Below are positions 10,239-20,241 of a DNA stretch of 64,000 bases, one piece after another (position 1 is the first letter of the stretch; each line of letters starts with the position of its first letter). Below the pieces are notes generated by a model. The model was not told the DNA's origin, made no database searches, and saw nothing but the letters and a program-made list of their open reading frames with translations. This stretch comes from Erigeron canadensis (Eukaryota > Streptophyta > Magnoliopsida > Asterales > Asteraceae), in the NCBI RefSeq assembly GCF_010389155.1, contig NC_057769.1, forward strand, positions 12,586,735 through 12,650,734, in the 5' to 3' direction. The position numbers and the translations under genes are program-made.

Positions 10239-11660
10239 TAATCTATTTATGCTCTTTCCACTTGTTGAATTGAAACTAAGAAGATTAGAACGAGGGGTTT
10301 TAAACACTTTCATCTTTTTGGTCTCTTTTGGAGGCAAGAAAACTTCTTGCTTCTTTGGTTTATCATGAGAAAACCATCCATATCTATCCCTATATCTAGT
10401 TGAACCATTCGATGTGTCCTTATTTAGCAACCCCGAGCTAGACTTAGACACCTTAGGTAAAGAACTAGATTGAGAGTTAGATGGAGAAGCATTGGGATTG
10501 TCTTTTGGAAGTTTCACTTTGGTGTACTTTGTTCTGGGAATGGTCTTAACTTGTTTAGTTTTGACATGATTATCCGGGGTAGGACACTTTGGTTTTAACT
10601 TATTGATTTTTGTGATAGTCTTTGGTTCAGTCTTGACGAGTTTGGAAATAACTCGTTTCTTTGAAAAATATGAAGTTGGAGCTTTGGGAAATGGGTTTTG
10701 AGATTCCTCATTTGTTTCAACTTTGATTTTGGTAGATTCAATTTTTTTCTCAGTTTTTGAATCAAAAACATATTCTCCCTCCATGAATTTATCAAAATCA
10801 TCTTTTGTGAAGAATTTCTCCGGAGGTTGATTAGTTTTAAATTCTTTTGAAATTTTTGAAAAATGAGGAATCTTGGGATCCAACTTCACATCATGGGTAG
10901 TCTCAGAAATTAGGTCAACTTGAACTGACACATCTATGGTTTCACAAGAAATTTGAGTAGAAGTATCAACACCTATACTAGCACTAAGCTTAGGGTGAAC
11001 AACTAACTCATCAAGAGTATCACAAGTGAAAAACCTATAGAAGTACCATATTAAAACTAAACTATGAGCAAGTTCGTCATTAGATAAATCAGATTGCACA
11101 TAATCATCAGCTATAAAGGTAGCTGTATCTTGATAAGTACATCCAAGAGAATCAGTCAAGGTCTGAGTGGAGGAATTTGTAGATGAAACACAAGTAGCTT
11201 GGGTTGAATGTTCTACTAAATCAATTAGGTCAGTTTGAGTAGAAGCATTCTCACAAACTTTCTTAGCATGTACAACAACTAATTTATCCTCTGAATATGG
11301 ACTTTGAGACTTGAGATGATCAATGACTTTTTGTTGAGAATCCACCTTTTGTTGTAAACCTTCTATTTGTTTTTCCAAAAATGTTGATGGAATATACATT
11401 TTAGTTGGTTTAGGTGGAGGACAGACAGATTCTTGGTTTTGAAAATTCGATGCAATTTCTTCCAATTTAAAAATTGAAGACTCTTTTGTTTTGTAAGAAG
11501 CATTTAGAGCATCATAATTAACCAAAAATTCATCTTTTGGTTTCTCAACTTCATCAGTCTCAAATTCGTTATCCAATGGACGAATAAATTGTTGTACCAT
11601 ACCAAGTCGAAAATTTTTTTCATCATACAAAGGTTCTATTTCATCCTTGGCTTTTTGCAA
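10197..11660 (-). pseudogene. Family A Gag, C-terminal extension with TQT motifs
   Basis: This 487-codon frame continues the Gag of 11636-12964 after a one-base deletion near 11690. It has a coiled-coil-like start, then five spaced motifs of the form STQT: ASTQTD (11230-11247), HSTQAT, SSTQTL, TSTQIS and SVQVD (about 10915). A Lys/Ser-rich basic tail follows. TQT-type motifs are the core recognised by dynein light chain LC8, and Sirevirus Gags have been reported to bind LC8-family proteins; that this one does is inference. No protease or pol follows. At 10197 the frame runs into a second copy of the coiled-coil DNA and stops. The element is non-coding downstream of this point. Confidence 0.8.
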
Positions 11661-12964
11661 TGGTGTGATATTCTCAAATCCAACCCGAGAAGAAGATCAT
11701 CTTTTGCAATTTTTGACTTGTTAAAATAGGCAGTGAAATCCAAGAGAGGGTTTTGTTCAACTTTATATAACTTCTCTTGATAGAAAAGTATATTCTTTTT
11801 AAATTCCTCAACTTTTTTTTCAAGATTTTCAATCTCAACGCCTTTTAAAAAACAAGTATGATTTAAGTCAGAAATCTTCCTTTCGAGTTCATCATTGTTT
11901 GGTTTAGCTTCTTGAAGCTTCTTATTGAGAATATCAATATCCATTTGTCTAGCATTTGCCCGAAGGCATTCATTGGTCTTTTGAATTTCAAGATCTTGAT
12001 TGGCTTTTTCAAGATCTTGAATGGTCTTTTCAAGATTATGACATTTTTGTAATAACTTAAAATCAGGAGAGGCATTCAACTCACATTCTTTAACCAACAC
12101 TTGGTCTTTATATGATTGAAAGTCTTGTTTAATAGCATCATGTTCAAAAAGTAATTTTGAATGTTCTCCAAGAAGTTTTGAAAATTCACTTTTAGACAAT
12201 GAATTACTATTTTGCAGCTTTTTGTTTTTGTTGGCTAAAGACTTAATATGAGTTATCAAGTTAGACAGAGCTAAATTAAGTGACTTTTTATCTCTAACTA
12301 ATGAAAAAGTAGAGTTAAGATTTACCTCATCATCTGGGTACTCATCATCAGTGCTTTCAGCCTCAAAAGCCTTGTCCTTGGCCAACCTCGCCATAAAGCA
12401 AACATTAGCAGAAAGATCTTCATCTTCATCATCCGAGAGCAACAGCCATTTGTCATCTTCAGCAAGCAATGCATGACCGGCTTCCACTTGCTTGGCTAAT
12501 AACATCTTCTGCTTGTAGTACTCATAGTTCCGCTTATGAGGTTGCTTGCAATCAATAGCAAAATGACCAGGAATTCCACAGTTGTAACACTTTTTGTCTG
12601 ATGTTTTCCCCTTCTCAATAGCTAGTTTCTGAAATCCTTCTTTCTTCTCACCATGCTTTGATCCACTTCCTTCACCATGCGCATAACTCTTTGAATGATA
12701 TTGTTCCTTCTTTGGAAATGCACTTGTAGAAGAGGTGCGGAGATTGTTGTTTGTTGGCCTCGCTTTGTAGAATTTCTTCTTGAAATGCTTAGTTACCACG
12801 GAAAGAGCTTGATATAGTTCATCTGAGACACCACCTCTTGTAGCCATCATATCATCTCCCTCCTCATCAGATGAAGAAACAACTACCATTTGCCTTTTAA
12901 GAGCTTCAGAAACCTTCTTTTCAACAATCAATGCCAAAGGATCAGAAGATACAACTTCTGGCAT
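11636..12964 (-). pseudogene. Family A Gag, nucleocapsid and coiled-coil part
   Basis: The 442-codon frame carries a complete retroviral-type zinc knuckle, CYNCGIPGHFAIDC (C-x2-C-x4-H-x4-C), expected to bind the element's RNA. It is preceded by a Lys-rich stretch and followed by acidic patches (LLSDDEDEDL, ESTDDEYPDDE) and a long heptad-like coiled coil ending in LLLGL. It lies in the same frame as the Gag N-terminus at 13085-13630 and is separated from it only by two in-frame stops (about 13085 and 13053). It was therefore once one polypeptide. A one-base loss near 11690 breaks the link to the TQT-rich extension. Confidence 0.88.
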
Positions 12965-13084
12965 TTTGTTTGATGAAGCTTTGCTTAGAACTTGATGTTC
13001 ATTGAGTTTGAAAGATTCATGAAGATTATGGATGGTAAACTTGGTCAGATTTTAATGTTGCTTAATCTGTGTTCCAAAATCTTC

Positions 13085-13630
13085 CTATTTTGGACCAAGA
13101 GCTTTGATGAATTTGATGTTTAACTCAATCTCTGACTTCTTGACATTGTTCTTCCTAAGTTCATTTATGACATTGCAGAATCTACAGTAGACAGCCTCTA
13201 GAGATTCATTTGGCAATTTGCTGAAGTTGTCAAACTCAGTCAACACATTTGTCAATCTTATTGTTGAAGTTACATCAGATCCTTCCATTTGTCTTGCCAC
13301 CTCATCCCATATTTCCTTGGCTGTATCATAAGAATCAACATAGCCATAGATTTCATCTGGCAGTGCTTTGTACAAGCATGATCTAGCTCTGTTATTTGCA
13401 GCTGTTCGATCTTTTTGTTCAGCATTCAAAAGATCAAGAGAGAGTATTGCACCGGTAGTGGGATGGCGATGAACTGCAAGTCCATTAAGAATGGAATCTT
13501 TAAGTAGGTGAACATTTGGTTGACATTCCACATAGTCCATAAATCTTTTCTTCCATAGTCCATAGGAACCACGGTAGAGAACTGGAGGTCTTGTATCGGA
13601 ACCCAATGCCAATGCTTCACGAGAAGCCAT
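13085..13630 (-). pseudogene. Family A Gag, N-terminal capsid-like part (UBN2 type)
   Basis: The 181-codon frame starts MASREALALGSDTRPPVLY, with the LYRGSYGLWKKRFMDYVE block typical of copia Gag (gag-polypeptide/UBN2 family). It continues with LPDEIYGYVDSYDTAKEIWD and NESLEAVYCRFCNVINELRK. This domain forms the virus-like particle shell. The ATG at 13630-13628 is the natural start: it follows a long leader and the primer site at 14919-14930. The frame ends in a stop (complement CTA at 13085), after which the same frame resumes, so the stop is a disabling mutation in one longer gag. Confidence 0.9.
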
Positions 13631-13690
13631 TTGAAAGAGATTTGATTTGTAACTTGAAATGAAATGAGAGTTGTAAAAATCAGGAAATGA

Positions 13691-14492
13691 AATGATCTTG
13701 GTGAAGATCGTTCTAGGTGAAGATCGTTTTGGAAGATCGTCCTAGATTTGAAGAAAGAAGTAAGACGATTTAATGAAATACTGTCTTGGAAGAAATTCAG
13801 TGGAATTTGTCTAAGTATGAAATGAAATTGAAATGGAGATATGTTTTTGGATTTTTTGGAAATGGGAATTGAAATTGAATTAAAGGAAATTGAAATGAAA
13901 ATTGAAAAATGAGAGATTTGGAAATGAAACGATCTTGAAGGAAGATCGTCTTAGATTTTGTAAGAAAAATGAGACGGTCTTGATTTGAAGATCGTCCTGG
14001 TTGCTTTGAAATTTTGATGGAGAAAAAAAATCCTAAGTTTTTTGAGAACACTTGGACAGAGTTTCAGTATGAATTTGAAGGAATGAATTTGAGCAAAACC
14101 AATCTATGAGATTAGTTACCCAGGAAGTGTGTGATTCCCAATCACAACAACTTCGATTAAACAACCAAAACACAGCAACTTTCAACAAAGACACTGAGAC
14201 GATCTTGGGTAAGATCTTCCTAGGGTTAGTGAGCTGAGACGATCTTGGCAAGATCATCTTAGCTTTCTGTCACAAAACTTACACTTTTCAAATATTTTTT
14301 TTTAAGTATTTGAATTGACCAAACCGATCCTTTCAGATTAGTTAGCCGCAACCAAACACTTCACACCACAACCACTTGCCAGAACGATCTTATGAAGATC
14401 GTCCTACAAGCCACAAAACTTATTAAACTGGAAAATGAAGGTTCAAAGGCTGAGATGATCTTGTGAAGATCGTCTTAGCCAAGATCGTCTTG
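13691..14492 (-). promoter_or_regulatory. Array of eight GACGATCTT/AAGATCGTC hairpins in the gag leader
   Basis: Between the primer site and the gag start, the word ACGATCTT followed within a few bases by its complement AAGATCGT recurs at about 13692, 13725, 13929, 13973, 14196, 14236, 14382 and 14452. It is often followed by CYTAG. Most copies can form an 8-bp stem with a 2-6 base loop. This position in a retroelement RNA is where packaging or dimerisation signals lie; that role is inference. The leader is otherwise non-coding. Confidence 0.8.
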
Positions 14493-14918
14493 TGGTCATC
14501 TTCTTCATCATCTCATCAACTTTTTTTGAAAACTCCATTGATGACTAAGAAAAACTTCAATAACTTTTGAATTACTGAGAGTTAGAACTTGAAATCACTT
14601 GTAAAACGTTTGTTTTCACCTCCGCAACAAATCCTTAAACAAAATTCAGCTAAAAACGCAACAGAATCAAATCCCAAATTTTAGCGCCAAAAACTCAAAA
14701 TTCAATCTCGAGTAGTGGATCGAATTGGAACTTGAAACTTGACAGGAATGTGTTTCAAACTATCAGGAATCTAATTGTAAACAAAAATCTATGATTTTAT
14801 GCGATTTTATCGATGAAAAATGAAGAACAAGTTACGGTTTGAAAAACGGTTTTGATTTTGAATTGTTGATGAAACTGTGATTGAATTCAGTAATGGATCG
14901 ATATCAGAATGATGTTTT

Positions 14919-14930
14919 GCTCTGATACCA
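14919..14930 (-). other. Primer-binding site, initiator Met tRNA
   Basis: The plus strand reads GCTCTGATACCA, so the minus strand has TGGTATCAGAGC, the standard plant copia primer site complementary to the 3' end of tRNA-iMet. It lies two bases inside the LTR ending at 14933 and fixes the orientation of the element as minus. Confidence 0.95.
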
Positions 14931-14932
14931 CA

Positions 14933-15251
14933 TGTAATTAACACGATTTCATCTCCGAATTCACAGATTCAATGGTGGATTTGTGTGTGTGTTCTTGGTG
15001 TTTTAGTGTGTGTTTCTAGAGAGAGAGGGGAAAGATTGGTATTAAGAGTGTGTAAAATTACAGGAATGAAATGGAATGGGGAAAAGGCTTAAGATTTCTA
15101 AGGTGTTGAGGGGTATTTATAGTCTAACTATACAATTATCCTAATTAACACATCTAGTCCCTCATCCTTAGAAATCATTTATCTATGACTTAAAAACAAG
15201 TAAGTCCACTAACTTAAATTACAATTTATCACTATTTTTGGATCTCTAACA
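14933..15251 (-). mobile_element. Family A 5' LTR, minus orientation (copy X)
   Basis: The 319-bp sequence starts TGTAATTAACACG and ends TCTCTAACA beside the primer site. It is about nine-tenths identical by eye to copy Z at 3012-3340. The five bases beyond it (CATAT) do not match those beside copy Z (CCTGG), so X and Z are not a simple LTR pair of one insertion. Confidence 0.92.
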
Positions 15252-16131
15252 CATATATCGCATAATAAGGCGTAGTGGATAAAACTCAATCACAACACAC
15301 CACACACTAATCAATTATACAAGTTTGTCAAATTCTGACCGGGAAAGTTGCACATTACCTTAGGAGATCATCTATCGTAGCAACAAAGACATTTATCGAC
15401 GGAGGAAGCGAAAAATTAAGGAATAAGGCTAATTAACATGAACATAGATTAAGCATAAAACATAACATTAGCCTTAACCTAAACTCTCACTCATCCCAAC
15501 CCGTCCTAAAGACATTTCATCATAAAGCTAAAGCATCACTACTTAAGCCTGCCATTTCTCATATGGTTTAAGTCCAAAATCCTAAGGTCTTGATCGAATT
15601 TTGGTTCACTTAAACCATTACTCTGATACCAACTTGTAACACCCTTCGTTTAAAAACCTGGATTTTTAAAAACTTTCGCCTAATGGCGTTTAATAATAGC
15701 AGAAAAGGATCTCATATAAATCTGCCCATCCGTAACCAGATGAAACATTTGAAAACATTTAGTGTTACTAGATCATCGAAATAATAAAAGAAAATCCAAG
15801 TCTTGGCACCAACATAAATGCCAAGCATTATTACATAGTATTTAATCATAATATCGTTAATGAAGTAGCCAAACAACAGGCTAAGGATAGTTTAAGCATC
15901 AGGAACATAAATGCTATCGTCTTTAATGTCTCTACCCATCCTCACCAAGCTATCCTTTCTCTAGCTCCAAACTCACCTAATCTGATGGCACAACATTTCA
16001 AAGAGCAAGTGTTAGCTAAGTAAGAATAACATATTTGAAAACATTTGTCGATTAGATATATTAACAAAATCATATCATCGTTATATGTTATTATCACATG
16101 AGCATCATATAGCATAACACATTAGGAACAT
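15252..16131 (-). mobile_element. Leader, primer site and partial LTR of another retroelement (family F)
   Basis: ACTCTGATACCA at 15620-15631 is a tRNA-iMet primer site in minus orientation. From 15635 an LTR opens TGTAACACCC and continues to about 16131 without a recognisable end; it is interrupted by LTR C1 at 16133. The sequence at 15252-15619 to its left is non-coding and would be the leader. The TGTAACACCC start is common in plant Ty3/gypsy LTRs, but no protein domain remains to decide the class. Confidence 0.6.
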
Positions 16132-16132
16132 C

Positions 16133-16473
16133 TGTAGGGTCCTACGGTTGCGCGGATCATAATAAGACGTGATTCGTTATGTCAAGAGTGCGGAATCCTC
16201 TTGAGATAACTAGATTGCTATTGCCTTTTGCTGATTAATGAGTAATTAATCAACCCAAGGAGATGCACAAGGCTTGTGGTTCGTGTAGGAGGTCACACGA
16301 AGGAACAATTAACCTTAATTCGTGTCTATTCCAAAAGATTCACCAAGATCTCTAATTATGTAGATTAGGTCTTGTATTTATACTAGAAGTGTTTTGATTC
16401 GTGTGGGCTTCGGCCTTAATTAAGTATTAAGCCCGATTAAGCAACCAATCGATCTCCCTCATGCTGACGTCAG
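16133..16473 (-). mobile_element. Truncated LTR of family C (copy C1)
   Basis: It starts TGTAGGGTCCTACGG and runs parallel to 18175-18490 with few differences, mainly about 19 extra bases near 16295. The match ends at ATGCTGACGTCAG, in the middle of a palindrome that is complete in copy C2, where repeat R2 takes over. Confidence 0.85.
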
Positions 16474-17600
16474 TCGGTACCACCAAAACTAAGACAATTC
16501 TTCTAACAATCAATTTTATTGACTATCAAATTATCAATTGAACCTATGTGACAATAGTGTGGTACCACCAACCGATATCAATCACGTTGACAAAAGTAAT
16601 CTTTTCTTAAAATGATATTCACTATCATACCATGAACTAGTGATAATTACTTATAGACAAGTAACCGTTTTAAAATCACATACACATTCAACTGGTACCA
16701 CCAACGAAGAATCATATGCAACCAATATCAAAATTAATTAATGAAAAGAGTTAACATCATCAAGATCACAGAACAACGATAATTAAACAAACCCTTTTGA
16801 ATTAAAAATATTGCAATCACATTATCCGTCTAGTTTCATCAAGGTGGATGATTATACGTTTAGCCACTCATGATCAATTCACAATAATAAATAAAATAGA
16901 AAAACATGATGTACCAATCGTTTGAAGAAAATAAAATGCAAGACAATAAGTAGATACGATCTAGATTGGTGCCCGTGAATCTTCAACGAATCCGCCTAAG
17001 AAATAATCTTGATTGGAGGAAGAAGAACCCTTGTAGAACAGCTCCTAGAAAGATTTTTGATAGCCAATTTTCGACCTAGGGTTTTCTATTTATACTCCTC
17101 CAAAATCTGATGCAAAAACAAGGCAAGTCTGATTCTCCCGTGCACCTACTGCGGCGCAGTGAGGTATTATTTGACTTTGACTTCGGATGACTGCGGCATA
17201 GTGGCTTGTGTGACCACCACTGCGGCGCAGTCCTTCTGTTGCCATCCCCACTGCGGCGCAGTAGGGCAAATCCCACTAAATTCCGTGGATCTGGGCTACG
17301 GCGCAGTGGGCTTGTGCATCCCTACTACGACGAAGTGAACACTTGTACAGAGCCACTTCTTTCGATCTCGATTACTCGTCAAACTTTGCCGTCTCTTCCA
17401 CTCAATTCAACTCTCAACATCATATTGCACTTCCAAGCCAATAATCATCCGAAAATGTACCAAATGAACGCATATCCTGTTTAGAGCCTGTAAACACTAA
17501 CAAACACCATAAACGCGCCAAATGCATACAAAAACGACTTAAAACATATAGTAAAATGGCCAATAACGATATGGGTAATGGGTATAAATTAGTCACATCA
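16474..17600. repeat. Non-coding dispersed repeat R2, with palindrome cluster
   Basis: GGTACCACC occurs at about 16475, 16559 and 16692, then an A-rich middle, then six near-palindromes of the form ACTGCGGCGCAGT at 17148, 17190, 17219, 17250, 17295 and 17324. The plan is the same as repeat R1 at 426-2040, but with a different palindrome. There is no credible coding sequence. Confidence 0.5.
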
Positions 17601-17770
17601 GAGCTTTTAGCAGGATCCAGTCTTCAGGAATAACATATCCTGGTTTCAATATAAGTACTTCTTTCTCAGTAAAATGGACATTGTTTCCCTTGTCACAAAT
17701 CTGAGAAACACTTAATAAATTATGTGCTAACTGTTTCACATAGTTGACTTTCTCCAGCGTAATCTTCCCA
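17600..17770 (-). pseudogene. Copia protease/pre-integrase fragment
   Basis: The minus strand reads through the block LAHNLLSVSQICDKG, then VHFTEKEVLILKPG and VIPEDWILLKA. This is the stretch between protease and the integrase zinc region of copia Pol. Only about 50 residues are left, ending where tandem CATTGACAACATCACCTT copies (17773 and 17808) begin. It is a relic with no catalytic residues. Confidence 0.8.
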
Positions 17771-17839
17771 TTGACAACATCACCTTGGCCCGAGCTGTTG
17801 CCGCCATTGACAACATCACCTTCCCATTGAAATCAAATA

Positions 17840-18095
17840 AAACGAAATAACAAGTAGTTCGTGTGGCACGAAGTACACGAAATACACTCGTCACGACCTT
17901 AGTCACGAAGGGTAGTTCGTGTTGACGTGGCACGAAGTGGACACGAAGTACACTTGTCACCACGAAGAGCTATTCGTATTGACTTGACACGAAGTGAACA
18001 CGAAGAACACTGGGTGACGTAAGCACGAATCAAGAAGATCACCTCGTGCTGACGAAAGCACGAGGTTGCACGAAGCACGAATTAAAAAACGAAAT
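17840..18095 (-). promoter_or_regulatory. Leader rich in the word CACGA (family C)
   Basis: About thirteen CACGA and three TCGTG copies lie within some 240 bp next to the primer site. This is the untranslated leader of the minus-strand family C element. The same word occurs in its LTR (GCACGAGGTTCG). A minus-strand ORF over this stretch (17963-17736) is repeat-driven and not a gene. Confidence 0.7.
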
Positions 18096-18160
18096 TCGAA
18101 AGGTTTTTGCAATCAATAGCAAATCAAATGATCTTAAACCTTCTGGTAATCAACCTTAGG

Positions 18161-18172
18161 GCTCTGATACCA
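18161..18172 (-). other. Primer-binding site, initiator Met tRNA (family C)
   Basis: GCTCTGATACCA on the plus strand is an exact tRNA-iMet primer site in minus orientation. It lies two bases inside the LTR that starts at about 18175. Confidence 0.9.
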
Positions 18173-18174
18173 CT

Positions 18175-18650
18175 AGTAGGGTCCTACGGTTGCGCAGATC
18201 GTAATAAGACGTGATTCGTTATGTCAAGAGTGCGGAATCCTCTTGAGATAACTAGATTGCTATTGCCTTTTGCAGATTAATGAGTAACTAATCAACCCAA
18301 GGAGATGCACAAGGCTTGTGGTTCGTGTAGCAGGTCACACGATTCGTGTCTATTCCAAAAGATTTACCAAGATCTCTAATTCCGTAGATTAGGTCTTGTA
18401 TTTATACTAGAAGTGTTTTGGTTCATGTGGGCTTCGGCCTTAATTAAGTATTAAGCCCGATTAAGTAACCAATCGATCTCCCTCGTGCTGACGTCAGCAC
18501 GAGGTTCGACCCCTTAGTGCTTTGTTTGACTTCGTTTGGCTCGTACACAATATCCAACCATCGTTTAAGTATTCTAGGACACTTATAAACCTTGGTTCTA
18601 TGTTCTAGTACCTGTAAAACAATATATAACACACAAACACAATACAAAAT
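18175..18650 (-). mobile_element. LTR of family C (copy C2), right end uncertain
   Basis: It aligns with 16133-16473 from TAGGGTCCTACGG onward. The first two bases are AG where copy C1 has TG. It contains a perfect 24-bp palindrome at 18481-18504 centred on TGACGTCA. The far end was not located; 18650 is approximate. Confidence 0.75.
18481..18504. promoter_or_regulatory. 24-bp perfect palindrome around TGACGTCA
   Basis: CCTCGTGCTGAC is followed directly by its exact reverse complement. The centre TGACGTCA is the palindromic ACGT-core site recognised by plant bZIP (TGA/CREB-type) factors. It lies in the LTR part expected to hold the promoter. Binding is inference. Confidence 0.75.
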
Positions 18651-20235
18651 ACAAACAGATATAATGTTGAAGTTCAACTATAATCATTAAATATCAACAC
18701 AAGTTCTTATTTAAATGATTACAAAAATAGTTCTTAAAACATAAACGATAATCAAATCTATGTTGCGATTGTCACAATGAATCTGCATCTACAACGTCAT
18801 AATCCTAAGTGTGCCTAACTTTCTTACGCAATTTTCTTTACTTCGTATCTTTAATTTGTTTCTTTCCCTAGACGTAGGCTAAGTGTCTTATGCCAGTTAC
18901 ATAGGGATGTGGGGTTGTGTGTAGGCGGTAATAGACCATACAGGGAGTCCTCACACCCGACATGATGGGTAACCAATAAGGGGTCCATCGGTATCGTTAA
19001 GGAAAGACAAAGTCATTACCAACTGAATGAACCGTTTATGCCTTTACGCATTGGTGGTTAGTTACTCCACCCGGAATAAACAAAAATAACTATGCTACAA
19101 GGAGCAACTCAAGTGACCACATACGTACTAGCTTTACAACTAGCACAGGTTAAGCTTAACACAACTTTAAATATGCTCGAGACTTCTTTATTACATTAGT
19201 TTAGGCTAGACATTCACCTAAACTAATCACTTTTATCGTTACTTTATATTAACGTAGGCTACACTTTCACCTAAGTTAATCACATATCATCTTTACTTTA
19301 GGGCCCTTAACGTGCACATGAACATGGCAATCCTAATCAAAGGACTAGTGACTAGGTGATAAAGCCACACATATAATCATATCATAAACATGTCACCATT
19401 ATACGTTCACATATCAAAAGCATAACATTATATCATTATCATTTAGCTTAAGCATAACATCGTATCATGATCACATAACATAAACATGGCATCATATCAT
19501 ATTCACATTTCATAAGCATATCATCATTCCATAGAGTGGGAACTTACCTTTCCCTTTACTTTACTTTTATTCATACATAAATGTTTGGAAGGTTTTTACT
19601 TATGAAAAACGTGTTTTGTTGTACCACTAGGGGACAAAAGATGTTATCTTACCTTGGTACAACTTATGAACCTGTTATGAACTGATTATAGTGCTTGTTA
19701 AGTGCTCCCGCCTACCTATAATGAAGCACGAATGATCTAAGAATCGAATGACAAAACTTAGCAAAAATACACTAGGTGCCGCAACAGAACACAGCACCTC
19801 CCTTCCGGACAACTCAGTGCGCCGCACCTCCCACATGGGTGCGTCACACCTGCTGCTGGACGGGAAAAAACCCCTTTTTTCATTCTTGAACAATACCCAA
19901 TCAAACCCTAAACGACTTTAACTCTTTAAATCGACTTGGGGACATAAAATTGACCCCTTTGACAACACTTTTAATAACTTTAATCCATCAATCAATCCTT
20001 TAATCCTTTACAACACGAATCAATCATTCAAACACCCGAATAACATGAATTCGGTAAACGTTTAATCAAATAACCCAGCCCAAACCTTATGGCCTGGATT
20101 GAATACTCATCTATGACTCATAAGATCAGATTTCAAAGAGAATATTACCTATATTACCTGTGGATGACTTAGGGGATTCAAGATCTTAACAAAACTTAAT
20201 CAATATGGCACGAACAATGAAATCTTGGAGGGAAC
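18651..20235. repeat. Non-coding repeat-derived stretch
   Basis: I found no credible gene. It has imperfect repeats of CATATCATAAGCATAACAT type (19375-19530), paired TAGGCTA...CACCTAA blocks (19203-19290), and at about 19775-19852 a small cluster of GTGCGCCGCAC-type palindromes. It may be the remainder of the family F LTR begun at 15635, split by the family C insertion; that join is not proven. Confidence 0.4.
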
Positions 20236-20241
20236 TTTGCT

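Noticed and set aside
3012..15251. One complete retroelement bounded by LTR copies Z and X
   Set aside because: The flanking bases do not form a target duplication, the middle is in opposite orientation, and a second 3' end is present.
17736..17963. 75-codon minus-strand ORF
   Set aside because: It is the CACGA-rich leader read in an open frame; no domain, and it ends in copia debris.
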